The notes: a model not told the origin generated them from the sequence alone. A stretch of 64,000 nucleotides of DNA from Nocardia ninae NBRC 108245 (GCF_007990755.1 NZ_BJXA01000010.1:101066-165065), one strand, 5' to 3'; shown: positions 44,707 to 52,623, numbered from the stretch's first letter. Program-made: numbers and translations.

Positions 44707-46197
44707 CTACTTGTTCTCGGGGAACCCGAGATTCAGCCCGCCGTGGCTCGGGTCGAGCCAGCGCGTGGTGACCGCCTTGCCGCGGGTGAAGAAGTGCACG
44801 CCGTCGGCGCCGTGCGCGTGCGAGTCGCCGAACAGCGAGTTCTTCCAGCCGCCGAAGCTGTAGTAGGACATGGGAACCGGGATCGGCACGTTGATGCCGA
44901 CCATGCCGACCTCCACCTCGTTGTGGAAGCGGCGGGCCGCGCCGCCGTCGTTGGTGAAGATGGCGGTGCCGTTGCCGTAGGGGTTGGCGTTGATCAGCGC
45001 GAGCGCGTCGTCGTAGGTGTCCACCCGCACCACCGAGAGGACGGGACCGAAGATCTCGTCGGTGTAGACGCTCATGTCGGTGCCGACGTGATCGAGAATC
45101 GTCGGGCCGAGCCAGAACCCGTCCGATTCGCCGTCGGCGTCGATCCCGCGGCCGTCGAGAACGACGGTGGCACCGGCGGATTCGCCGGCCGCGATGTACT
45201 CGGCGACCCGATCGCGGTGCGCGCGGGTGACCAGCGGGCCCATGTCGGCGTCGCGGGTGCCGTCGCCGGTCTTGATGGTGGTGGCCCGCTCGGTGATCTT
45301 GCCGACCAACTCGTCGCCCGCGCCGGCGACCGCGACGACCACGCTGATCGCCATGCATCGCTCACCGGCGGAACCGAATCCGGCGTTCACCGCGGCGTCG
45401 GCGGCCAGGTCCAGATCGGCGTCCGGCAGCACCACCATGTGGTTCTTCGCGCCGCCCAGCGCCTGCACCCGCTTGCCCGCCGCCGTGCCGCGCTGGTAGA
45501 CGTACTGCGCGATCGGGGTGGAGCCGACGAACGACACCGCCTTGATGGCGGGGTTGTCCAGCAGCTCGTCGACCGCGACCTTGTCGCCCTGCACCACATT
45601 GAAAACGCCTGCGGGCAAGCCCGCTTCGTCCCACAGCCGGGCCAGCCACAGCGACGCCGACGGGTCCTTCTCGCTCGGCTTGAGCACCACGGTGTTGCCC
45701 GCGGCGATGGCCAGCGGGAAGAACCACATCGGCACCATCGCCGGGAAGTTGAACGGCGAGATGACGGCCACCGGACCCAGCGGCTGCCGGATGGAGAAGA
45801 TGTCCACCTTCGTGGACGCGTTCTCGGTGTAGCCACCCTTCAGCAGATGCGGGACGCCACAAGCGAATTCGACGACCTCCAGGCCGCGGCTCACCTCGCC
45901 CATGGCGTCGGCGAGCACCTTGCCGTGCTCGGCGGTGATCAGTTGCGCCAGCTCTTCCTTGCGCTCGTTCAACAGCTCGCGGAACCGGAACAGGATCTGG
46001 GTGCGCCGGGCCAGCGAGGTGTCCCGCCAGGCCGGGAAGGCGTCCGCCGCGGCGTCGATCGCCGCGCGGGTGTCCGCGACATTCGCGAGCGCGACCTGTC
46101 CGGTCACCACCCCGGTCGCCGGATTGGTCACCGGCGCGGTCGCCTCGCTGGTGCCTGCGAAAGCCTTGCCGTCGAGCCAGTGCGCGATTGTCTGCAT
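44707..46197 (-). CDS. mmsA: CoA-acylating methylmalonate-semialdehyde dehydrogenase
   Basis: Oxidises methylmalonate or malonate semialdehyde to propionyl- or acetyl-CoA with NAD and CoA; 496 residues. Family marks: PLGPVAVISPFNFPAMVPMWFFPLAIAAGNTVVLKPSEKDP, VSFVGSTPIAQYVYQRGTAAGKRVQALGGAKNHMVVLPDAD and active-site Cys in GSAGERCMAIS. Operon with the aminotransferase and divergent from a PucR regulator. Serves valine and/or pyrimidine breakdown. Confidence 0.93.
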   Translation of the reverse strand: MQTIAHWLDGKAFAGTSEATAPVTNPATGVVTGQVALANVADTRAAIDAAADAFPAWRDTSLARRTQILFRFRELLNERKEELAQLITAEHGKVLADAMGEVSRGLEVVEFACGVPHLLKGGYTENASTKVDIFSIRQPLGPVAVISPFNFPAMVPMWFFPLAIAAGNTVVLKPSEKDPSASLWLARLWDEAGLPAGVFNVVQGDKVAVDELLDNPAIKAVSFVGSTPIAQYVYQRGTAAGKRVQALGGAKNHMVVLPDADLDLAADAAVNAGFGSAGERCMAISVVVAVAGAGDELVGKITERATTIKTGDGTRDADMGPLVTRAHRDRVAEYIAAGESAGATVVLDGRGIDADGESDGFWLGPTILDHVGTDMSVYTDEIFGPVLSVVRVDTYDDALALINANPYGNGTAIFTNDGGAARRFHNEVEVGMVGINVPIPVPMSYYSFGGWKNSLFGDSHAHGADGVHFFTRGKAVTTRWLDPSHGGLNLGFPENK

Positions 46198-46333
46198 TTC
46201 TCCTCGATTCGATCCGTGAGCGTCGCGGTGCGTCGGCGGGTGGACGCCTCCTGGGTACTACTCTGCGGCATCAACGATCCTCGGTGCCCCGACGATCTGT
46301 ACGTGATTTCCGATTTCGTATTACGATTCGTCG

Positions 46334-47926
46334 GTGCTTCCCTCCGTGGCCGATGTGCTGGCGATGCCGGCCGTGCGCGCCGGGGATCCCCAGGTCGTGG
46401 CCGGTGGATCGCTGGACCGGCCGGTGCGCTGGGTGCACGTGAGCGACGTGGCCGACGTGGCGCAGCTGCTCGTCGGCGGCGAACTGATCCTCACCACCGG
46501 GCAGGCCATGCGCCACGGCGACATCGCGACGGTCGGCTACCTGACCGCGCTGGCCGCCGCCGGGGTCGCGGGACTGGTCATCGAGCTGGGCGGCTACGTG
46601 CCCGAACTCGCGCCGGTCGTCGCCGCGACCGCCGACGCGCTGGGCCTGCCGTTGATCGTGCTGCACAAGGTCACCCGGTTCGTCGAGATCACCGAGGCGG
46701 TGCACCGGGTCATCGTGGCCGAGCAGTACGCCGAGCTCGAGTTCGCGCGCACCGTGCACGAGACCTTCACCGACCTCAGCGTGCGCCGCGCCTCGCTGGC
46801 CGAGATCGTGAAAACCGCTGCGGAGATGCTCGATTCGTCGGTGGTGCTGGAGGACCTGGCGCATCGGGTGCTCACCCTCACCGCCAGGCACGCGTCCACC
46901 TCGACGCTGCTGGACAACTGGGAGACCACCTCGCGGCTGCTGCCCGACGGCTGGGACGCGGTGGCCGTCGGCCCGCACACCGAGCGCTGGGGACGGCTGA
47001 TCCTGCCGTCCGGCGACGTGCCGACCGCCCGCGCCAGGATGGTGCTGGAGCGGGCCGCGCAGACGCTCACCCTGCACCGGATGATCGAGAAGGACCGCTT
47101 CGGCCTGCACCGTCAGGCACAAACCGGCCTCATCGACGACATGGCCAACGGCCGGGTGCTCGACGAGCGGGACGCGATAGCCCGGGCCGCAGCGCTGGGC
47201 CTGGCCCGGCGCGCGGCCTATGTGCCGCTGGCCATCGATATCGCCGCCGTCGCGGAGACCGACCCGGTGGCCAGGCAACGCCGTGCCGCAGGCATCCTGG
47301 ACGCGGTCACCCACGGTCTCGGGTTGGCGAAGCTGACCGCGCTCGCCGCCGCCGACCAGGGCGATCGGGTCGGCATGATTCTGGCGCTGCCGCGCACCGG
47401 CGCGCTCGACGACAGCCTCACGGCTGCCTGCACCGCGATCATCGGCGAGGTGCGCCGGGTCGACGGCGTCGAGCGGGTGGTCATCGGCGTCGGCGCGGAA
47501 TCGGATTCGCTGCTCGATACCGCGCACGAGCTGCCGCACGCCGCCCACGTCGCGGAAGTGGCACTGTCGCTGGAGACTTCGCGGCCGTTCTACCGCAGCG
47601 GCGATGTGCGGCTGCGCGGCCTGCTCTCGCTGATCCGCAACGAACCCGGCGTCCAGCGTTTCGCCGAAACGGAGCTGAGTGCGTTGCTGCGCTACGACAT
47701 TCGGCACACCGCCGACCTGACCCGCACGCTGCGTCAGTTCCTCGATCTCGCGGGCAACAAGACCGAGCTCGCGCGCAGGCTCAATATCAGCAGGCCCACC
47801 CTGTACGACCGGCTGGCCCGGATCGAGCGGATCCTCGCCGTCGATCTCGAGGACGGGGAGTCGCGCACGTCGCTGCATGCCGCGCTGCTCATCCGCGACC
47901 TCACCGCCAACATCGACGTGCCATGA
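46334..47926 (+). CDS. PucR-family regulator of the mmsA operon
   Basis: 530 residues. N-terminal PucR domain (LPSVADVLAMPAVRAGDPQVVAGGSLDRPVRWVHVSDVADVAQLLVGGELILTTG), central GGDEF-like region, C-terminal HTH (FLDLAGNKTELARRLNISRPTLYDRLARIERIL). Divergent from mmsA with 136 bp between them, so probably controls the aminotransferase/mmsA pair. A paralogue of the regulator at 35809. Confidence 0.85.
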   Translation: MLPSVADVLAMPAVRAGDPQVVAGGSLDRPVRWVHVSDVADVAQLLVGGELILTTGQAMRHGDIATVGYLTALAAAGVAGLVIELGGYVPELAPVVAATADALGLPLIVLHKVTRFVEITEAVHRVIVAEQYAELEFARTVHETFTDLSVRRASLAEIVKTAAEMLDSSVVLEDLAHRVLTLTARHASTSTLLDNWETTSRLLPDGWDAVAVGPHTERWGRLILPSGDVPTARARMVLERAAQTLTLHRMIEKDRFGLHRQAQTGLIDDMANGRVLDERDAIARAAALGLARRAAYVPLAIDIAAVAETDPVARQRRAAGILDAVTHGLGLAKLTALAAADQGDRVGMILALPRTGALDDSLTAACTAIIGEVRRVDGVERVVIGVGAESDSLLDTAHELPHAAHVAEVALSLETSRPFYRSGDVRLRGLLSLIRNEPGVQRFAETELSALLRYDIRHTADLTRTLRQFLDLAGNKTELARRLNISRPTLYDRLARIERILAVDLEDGESRTSLHAALLIRDLTANIDVP

Positions 47927-48012
47927 GCACTGCGCGTGACATCGCTCACGCTCCGCCGCCGTAATCGGCATGCGGCGGGAACATCGCAGGTCGAGGCGGT
48001 GTTCCAGGCGCT

Positions 48013-48690
48013 ATGACCACCCTTGGATTGATCGGCAGCGGGAACATCGGTAGCACGGTCGCGCGGCTCGCGATCGCCGCGGGGTTGGACGTGGTACTCA
48101 GCAACTCGCGTGGTCCGCAGACCCTGGCCGAGCTCGTCGCGGAACTCGGCCCGCGGGCGCGGGCGGCGACCGCCGAAGAGGCGGGCGCGGCGGGGGACAT
48201 CGTGGTGGTGGCCGTGCCACTGCGCAATTACCAGCAGATACCGGTGGCGCCGTTGGCGGGCAAGGTCGTGATCGACGCCAATAATTACTACCCGGACCGG
48301 GATGGCACCTTCGCCGAGCTGGCGGACGGGGCCATGACGACGAGCGAGCTGCTGCAGAAGCAGCTGCCGACCTCGAAGGTCGTCAAGGCGTTCAACAACA
48401 TCTACTTCCTGCACCTCGCTTCGCTGGCTCGCCCCGTCGGCTCGCCGGATCGCACGGCCTTGCCGATCGCGGGCGACGACGCGGACGCGAAAGCCGCTGC
48501 GGCCCAACTGCTCGACGTGCTCGGGTACGACACGGTCGATGCCGGCTCGCTGAGTGAGAGCTGGCGCTTCCAGCCGAATACCCCGGTTTACACCGACGCG
48601 TACGCGACGGGAGTTCCGTTCTGGGAGAAGGCCGCCGCGCCCGCCGATGCCGCGAAGATTCGCGCGCTGCTGGCCGCCGCCCAGCATTGA
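48013..48690 (+). CDS. NADPH:F420 reductase-like oxidoreductase
   Basis: Rossmann-fold protein of 225 residues of the F420-reducing-oxidoreductase group: TLGLIGSGNIGSTVARLAIAAGLDVVLSNSRGP, DIVVVAVPLRNYQQIP, VVIDANNYYPDRDG and VVKAFNNIYFLHL. True F420:NADP reductase needs biochemical proof; many relatives act on other substrates. A terminator follows 25 bases after the stop. Confidence 0.75.
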   Translation: MTTLGLIGSGNIGSTVARLAIAAGLDVVLSNSRGPQTLAELVAELGPRARAATAEEAGAAGDIVVVAVPLRNYQQIPVAPLAGKVVIDANNYYPDRDGTFAELADGAMTTSELLQKQLPTSKVVKAFNNIYFLHLASLARPVGSPDRTALPIAGDDADAKAAAAQLLDVLGYDTVDAGSLSESWRFQPNTPVYTDAYATGVPFWEKAAAPADAAKIRALLAAAQH

Positions 48691-48715
48691 CGTCAGGTAA
48701 CTGAACCTATTACCT

Positions 48716-48748
48716 CGAACCCGGGAGTGCATCGCGCTCCCGGGTTCG
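48716..48748 (+). terminator. Intrinsic terminator
   Basis: Perfect 12-bp stem CGAACCCGGGAG / CTCCCGGGTTCG with a 9-nt loop. The stem is nearly the same as that of the terminator at 52273-52305. Confidence 0.75.
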
Positions 48749-48980
48749 GTATGTCGGTCTCCTGCTGATCGATGTCATGTCTTCTTTTGGATATGTTGCG
48801 CCGCATGGGAACTCGTTTCCGTGAAGTAAGTGATCGCTCAATTACCTCGGTGGCTTCTGCTATGCCGATTGCACACTCCACGGGGCCGCAGCGGCGGTGA
48901 ACTTACGTAACTGACACTTTGCAAGTTGTCATCCCCCCAGAAAGGGGGTTAAACGCTAATTATCAAGTGTGCCAATAGAA

Positions 48981-49073
48981 TTGACTTCCAAACCGGACCG
49001 GTCCTGTTATTCTTGGCTCGTCCGATCATCGGACAATTCAGCAACCGCTCGGCGTCAGCCCACCCAGCGGTTG
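48981..49073 (+). promoter_or_regulatory. Promoter, operator-like palindrome and structured leader of the peptide operon
   Basis: -35 TTGACT (48981-48986), 18-bp spacer, -10 TGTTAT (49005-49010). A palindrome GTCCGAT-C-ATCGGAC (49020-49034) falls at the expected transcription start. A second inverted repeat, CAACCGCT (49042-49049) with AGCGGTTG (49066-49073), would fold in the leader RNA. Upstream (48749-48980) is AT-richer DNA with a C6/G5 hairpin at 48933-48948 and no convincing gene. Confidence 0.6.
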
Positions 49074-49109
49074 GCACCGGGCGCAGGATTCCCGAGGGGA
49101 GGTTTGGTC

Positions 49110-49163
49110 ATGAAAATTCGTCGCACTTCGAAGGTTGTTGCTCTGACTGCTGTTCACCTCTGA
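49110..49163 (+). CDS. 17-residue peptide gene, candidate RiPP precursor
   Basis: Encodes MKIRRTSKVVALTAVHL. GAGGGGAGG (49094-49102) lies seven bases before the ATG, the strongest ribosome binding site in this part of the window. It follows a promoter and leader and precedes a hairpin, then two heme-oxygenase-like enzymes with RRE-like N-termini and an exporter. The basic N-terminal half could be leader and the C-terminal half core. An in-frame extension to 48969 is rejected because it would start upstream of the promoter -35. The alternative is a regulatory leader peptide controlling the downstream genes. Confidence 0.6.
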   Translation: MKIRRTSKVVALTAVHL

Positions 49164-49182
49164 GTTCGCAGCAGAGTAAGGA

Positions 49183-49208
49183 TGGGGCGGCCCGAACGGG
49201 GCGCCCCA
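49183..49208 (+). promoter_or_regulatory. Hairpin between peptide gene and enzymes (attenuator-like)
   Basis: Stem TGGGGCG / CGCCCCA with an inner CCC/GGG pair block closed by GAAC, 20 bases after the peptide stop. There is no long T-run. Such weak terminators often keep precursor transcript above enzyme transcript in RiPP operons. Confidence 0.55.
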
Positions 49209-49248
49209 CCCGACCCTTTAATTCCTGGCACGAAAGGTCGACGGCGCG

Positions 49249-50298
49249 GTGACTCGAACAATCCCGGGCAAGCCCCAGCTCTTGGCAGAGGTGTCGGACA
49301 CCTCTGCCAACACTCTCGAATTGCGCAGCGGGGAGGTGACATTCGAGGTCGAGCCGGAAGACGACATCACCGCCGCGCAGCTCGGCGCGGTATTGCGCTC
49401 GACCGACGGCACCGCTTCGCTGTCGGAGATCTCGGCGAAGACCGGCGTCGCGCCGGACAAGCTCACGACGATCCTGCTACCCGCGCAGATCGCGGGCCTG
49501 CTCGCCGACCGCTCGACACCCGAGGCCGAATCGCCGATGGCGGTGCTCAGCAGTGTCGAGCACGTGGTGAACAAGCTGCTCGAAGAACTGATCTTCGACG
49601 GCCCGTTCTGGCGCGCCATACTCGATCGCCCGGAGCAGGTCGAACCGAATGTGTATTACGGATTCGGCCTGGAGAACTGGTATTTCCTCTCGCGGGAAAG
49701 CGAATTCGACTCCGCGATCCTGTCCTATCCGAGCAGTGACGCGATCCGCACCATGGCCAACGACTTCTATCACGAGGAGCACCGCCACGACGACATCGTG
49801 GTGCGCGCCTTCGAGGGCTTGGGGATCAGTCGCCAGGACCTGGTGTCCGCCCGGCCGTTGTCCACCACCTCGGCCCTGATCAAACTGCTGTCCTGGTGGG
49901 CGCGCACCGATCCGCTGTTCTTCATCGCCACCATCGGCATCCTCGAGGGACGCCTGGAGAAGGCCGAAAGCGAAGGGGCGTACTACGACTCGTTCCTGCG
50001 CGCCGCGGCCGCCGCGGGCATCGCCACGCACTTCGTGGAACCGCTGCGCCAGCACGCGAAGGTGAACGCCGGCCACGATCACGGCAGCGTGAGCCGCGAG
50101 TTCTTCGCGGCGCTGCCGCCGCTTCCGGTCGGCACCGAAGCCCGCCTGGTCGGCAAGGCGCACTTGTTCGTCGAGGCCTATGCCGAGTTCTTCAACGGAA
50201 TTCTCGAATATTACGGCGATCCCGATCGGCCACTGGTGCGCACGATCGGCTCGTCACCCGTCACTACCACCGCAGGAGTCGAAAATGGCCGGTCATGA
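49249..50298 (+). CDS. Heme-oxygenase-like iron-containing redox enzyme with RRE-like N-terminus, copy 1
   Basis: 349 residues. Residues about 20-95 read as a small winged-helix domain (ITAAQLGAVLRSTDGTASLSEISAKTG..LAD), like RRE/PqqD. The rest is an all-helical TenA/PqqC/heme-oxygenase-like domain: WYFLSRESEFDSAILSYPS, FYHEEHRHDDIV with Glu177-x-x-His180, PLSTTSALIKLLSWWARTDPLFF, and His269-x3-Asn273-x2-His276 (HAKVNAGHDHG). Such Glu/His sets bind two irons in HDO oxidases. GTG 49249; GAAAGG twelve bases upstream. The last 14 bases overlap the next gene. Confidence 0.75.
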   Translation: MTRTIPGKPQLLAEVSDTSANTLELRSGEVTFEVEPEDDITAAQLGAVLRSTDGTASLSEISAKTGVAPDKLTTILLPAQIAGLLADRSTPEAESPMAVLSSVEHVVNKLLEELIFDGPFWRAILDRPEQVEPNVYYGFGLENWYFLSRESEFDSAILSYPSSDAIRTMANDFYHEEHRHDDIVVRAFEGLGISRQDLVSARPLSTTSALIKLLSWWARTDPLFFIATIGILEGRLEKAESEGAYYDSFLRAAAAAGIATHFVEPLRQHAKVNAGHDHGSVSREFFAALPPLPVGTEARLVGKAHLFVEAYAEFFNGILEYYGDPDRPLVRTIGSSPVTTTAGVENGRS

Positions 50299-51334
50299 AA
50301 TGCTGCGGCGGCCGACCTTGCGCCGCGAGGTCGAGCGGACCGAGACCGCCGATGGCATCCGCCTGTCCTACCTGGACGACAAGCATTGGATCGAGCTCGA
50401 ATATCTGGAAGGTCGCGCCGACGAATCGCGAAAGTTCTTCCTGGCCTTGGCATCCGGTGCCCGGTCGGCCGACGATCTGGCCGGCGAATTCCCCGGCAGC
50501 AGGGAAGAGTTCGACGCGGTGCTCGAAGCGCTCGACGAACAGGGCATGCTGGCCGACTCCGACGTGGTCGATCCGTCCACCGGAACCACCGGTGTCGGCG
50601 CTTACGCGCATCTGAAGCGGGCGGCCGATGCGGCGCGGGCGACCATCAACAGCCCGTTCAGCGATGCGCTCGTTTCCGGGAAGCTGTCCAGGGAGCAGAT
50701 CATCGGTTATGCCATCGAATACTGGCATGTCACGCATTTGTGCCCGCGTGCCCTCGCCCCGCTGCTGGCGCGCGACGATATCAACATCGAGGTCTGGCAG
50801 CAGTTCATGGCCTTCTATCAAGCCGAACGCAACCACGACCGCATGCTGGAACGGTCATTGAAAGCGGTGGGCATCACCCGCGACCAGTTGCTGCGGATGC
50901 AGCCGCTGCCCGCGACCATGGCCATCATGGCGACCATGGGCGTGCACGCCTACCAGTTCCCGCTCGGCATCATCAGCACGCTGTTCCCGATGGAAGAGCC
51001 GGAACCGGACTTCCTCGAACTGTTCCTCGAACGCTGCCGGGAACACGATCTGTCGGAGGAATTCTCCAAGCCGATCGCCGCGCACTCCGGCGTGAACGAG
51101 GACGAGGAGCACGAGGCCGTCACCCTCGATCTGCTCGCCGAATTCTCCTTCGTCGGCAACGAGGAACTCAACGAATGCGCCAAGGCGGTCGTCGACATCA
51201 TCGAGCTGCGCGCCCGGCTGGATAGCCAGATCATGACCTGGTACGCCGACGGCGGGCTGCGAATTTTCACCGACACGTATCCAGTGGCGACGGGAAGGGC
51301 GATGACGTGCTCGCCGCTAGCCGCCTTGCACTGA
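50285..51334 (+). CDS. Heme-oxygenase-like iron-containing redox enzyme with RRE-like N-terminus, copy 2
   Basis: Also exactly 349 residues and same architecture. Residues about 10-100 form a winged-helix/PqqD-like part (LEYLEGRADESRKFFLALASGARSADDLAGEFPGSREEFDAVLEALDEQGML). The helical domain has Glu145 and His148 (EYWHVTHLCP), Glu181-x-x-His184 (FYQAERNHDRM) and His267-x3-Asn271-x4-His276. Clearly a diverged paralogue of copy 1, suggesting a heterodimer or two successive oxidations. ATG 50285 has GGAG upstream. Overlaps copy 1 by 14 bp and the exporter gene by 28 bp. Confidence 0.75.
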   Translation: MAGHEMLRRPTLRREVERTETADGIRLSYLDDKHWIELEYLEGRADESRKFFLALASGARSADDLAGEFPGSREEFDAVLEALDEQGMLADSDVVDPSTGTTGVGAYAHLKRAADAARATINSPFSDALVSGKLSREQIIGYAIEYWHVTHLCPRALAPLLARDDINIEVWQQFMAFYQAERNHDRMLERSLKAVGITRDQLLRMQPLPATMAIMATMGVHAYQFPLGIISTLFPMEEPEPDFLELFLERCREHDLSEEFSKPIAAHSGVNEDEEHEAVTLDLLAEFSFVGNEELNECAKAVVDIIELRARLDSQIMTWYADGGLRIFTDTYPVATGRAMTCSPLAALH

Positions 51335-52251
51335 TCGCACTGGCGGCTATCTGGGGTTCCAACTTCCTGTTGGTCGATGTGGCGTTGGGTGGCTCCAACC
51401 CGGCACAGATCGTGGCGGCACGACTGTGGCTGGGTGGGGCCATCCTGCTCGGGGTGTGTGTGGCGATGCGGCGGCACCTGCCGCGCGGCTGGAGTATCTG
51501 GGCGCGGCTGCTGCTGATGGGGATTCTGGGGCAGGCCCTGCCCTGGATGCTGTTCGCCTGGGGTCAGCAGAACGTGTCGGTGAGCATGGCGGGCATCTAC
51601 AACAGCGTGACACCCTTGGCGTCACTGCCGGTGGTCTGGCTCCTGTTGCGGCAGAAGGGAAGTCGCGGTGAGGTGGTCGCCTCGGTGCTCGGCTTCGGTG
51701 GGATCATCGTGCTGATGGCGCCGTGGGGCGAGGAGTCGCGCTCGTCGTTGAGCGGGCAGCTCGCGTGCCTGGGCGGTGCCGTCTGCTACGCCATCGCCTA
51801 TGCGTACGCGAAGCATCTGATCAGTACGCTCGGCTATTCGAAGGTCGCGCTCGCGGCGAGTCAGGCGATCGTCGCCGGTGTGCTGATGCTGGTGGTCACC
51901 GCGCCGCAGCTGCTCGAACCGATGGATCCCGGTGCGGCGGTGCTGGGTTCACTGATCGCCATGGGTGTCGGGACGGCGGTGGCGTTTCTGCTCAACTACT
52001 GGCTGATCGGCGCGGTGGGGCCGTTGCAGGCCGGGCTCGCCTTCTATCTGATGCCGCTGGTGGCGGTGGCGCTCGGTATCGGGGTGCGCGGCGATGTGCT
52101 CTACCTGCACCAGATCCTCGGCGCCGCAGTGGTATTCGGTGCGCTGGCGTTGCAGTACGCCATCGATCGACGGGAGTCGCTCGACGTGCCGGTACCCGAA
52201 ATGGCGCCGGACAACGTGGTCGAGCTCGCGAAACGCAGGCCGGCCGGGTGA
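51307..52251 (+). CDS. EamA-family (DMT) transporter
   Basis: 314 residues with ten membrane segments in two EamA repeats (ALIALAAIWGSNFLLVDVAL and LACLGGAVCYAIAYAYAKHLI). Starts inside the preceding gene (GTG 51307 with GGAAGGG eight bases upstream), so it is made together with both enzymes and probably exports their product. The cytoplasmic C-terminus is short. Followed by a strong terminator. Confidence 0.85.
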   Translation: MLAASRLALIALAAIWGSNFLLVDVALGGSNPAQIVAARLWLGGAILLGVCVAMRRHLPRGWSIWARLLLMGILGQALPWMLFAWGQQNVSVSMAGIYNSVTPLASLPVVWLLLRQKGSRGEVVASVLGFGGIIVLMAPWGEESRSSLSGQLACLGGAVCYAIAYAYAKHLISTLGYSKVALAASQAIVAGVLMLVVTAPQLLEPMDPGAAVLGSLIAMGVGTAVAFLLNYWLIGAVGPLQAGLAFYLMPLVAVALGIGVRGDVLYLHQILGAAVVFGALALQYAIDRRESLDVPVPEMAPDNVVELAKRRPAG

Positions 52252-52272
52252 GCAGCAAGCGCCGGACATTGG

Positions 52273-52305
52273 GGAACCCGGGAGCGTAGCCTGCTCCCGG
52301 GTTCC
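52273..52305. terminator. Intrinsic terminator, bidirectional
   Basis: Perfect 13-bp stem GGAACCCGGGAGC / GCTCCCGGGTTCC with a 7-nt loop, 21 bases after the EamA stop. It also faces the end of the RNA genes on the other strand. Confidence 0.85.
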
Positions 52306-52323
52306 ATTCAATGCCGCCCAATT

Positions 52324-52465
52324 CGCACACCGCGGTAATGGGATCGGATGAGACTGAGATTCACGACGTGTCCTACGGTTGGACCACCTCCGCATGGGCG
52401 CGGAAGGCCGGAGTTGAACCGGCACCTCGTCGCGTACGTGTCCTTTCCTCGTCTCGCGGTGTTCG
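52324..52465 (-). ncRNA. Circularly permuted tRNA-like RNA, unit 2 (bacterial Y RNA-like)
   Basis: On the minus strand the order is anticodon-stem 3' strand CGACG (52428-52432), variable AGGT, T-arm with loop TTCAACT (52412-52418), acceptor CTTCCGC (52400-52406), a six-base linker, acceptor GCGGAGG (52387-52393), D-arm GTCC/GGAC and anticodon-stem 5' strand CGTCG (52364-52368). Acceptor halves pair over 7 bp with one G-T; anticodon halves pair perfectly. Flanks continue a stem: GAGAC/GTCTC and CGAACACCGCG/CGCGGTGTGCG (10 of 11). The linker holds CCCA. No decoding loop can be assigned, which fits a tRNA mimic. Confidence 0.75.
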
Positions 52466-52483
52466 GCAGCGAATACTCGTGCT

Positions 52484-52616
52484 GGAGCGAGAGTCTGAGA
52501 TTGAGCACGGTTGCCTCTACCAATTGGGCTACCCGGACCTGGATGCCCGGGAGGGGACTCGAACCCCCACTGACGCCGTGTCATTCAGCTTTAGCTTCAG
52601 ATTGAGTTTGCGCTCC
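52484..52616 (-). ncRNA. Circularly permuted tRNA-like RNA, unit 1 (bacterial Y RNA-like)
   Basis: Minus-strand order: leader GGAGCG, CTGA, anticodon-stem 3' strand CACGG (52576-52580), variable CGTCAGT, T-arm with loop TTCGAGT (52557-52563), acceptor CCCGGGC (52545-52551), linker ATCCAG, acceptor GTCCGGG (52532-52538), TA, D-arm (GCCCAATTGGTAGAGGC), anticodon-stem 5' strand CCGTG (52506-52510), TCAG, CGCTCC. Acceptor pairs over 7 bp with one T-G; anticodon stem perfect; flanks pair CTGA/TCAG and GGAGCG/CGCTCC. Same layout as unit 2, and both trailers share AATCTCAG. Ordinary, intron-split or split-tRNA readings fail because the other half combinations do not pair. Confidence 0.75.
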
Positions 52617-52623
52617 TTGCGCT

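Noticed and set aside
48693-48881. Small minus-strand ORF of 62 codons
   Set aside because: It overlaps the terminator, has no family features and no convincing ribosome binding site.
49020-49105. SAM-type riboswitch in the peptide operon leader
   Set aside because: Some short matches to actinobacterial SAM leaders, but the conserved core could not be laid out; only simple inverted repeats are supported.
48969-49109. Longer form of the short peptide, starting at 48969
   Set aside because: It would begin upstream of the -35 element, and the ATG at 49110 alone has a strong ribosome binding site.
52364-52580. Ordinary tRNA genes, an intron-containing tRNA or a group I intron
   Set aside because: Halves taken in normal order do not pair in acceptor or anticodon stems, and about 70-90 nt between them is too short for a group I intron. 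Only the permuted reading pairs.
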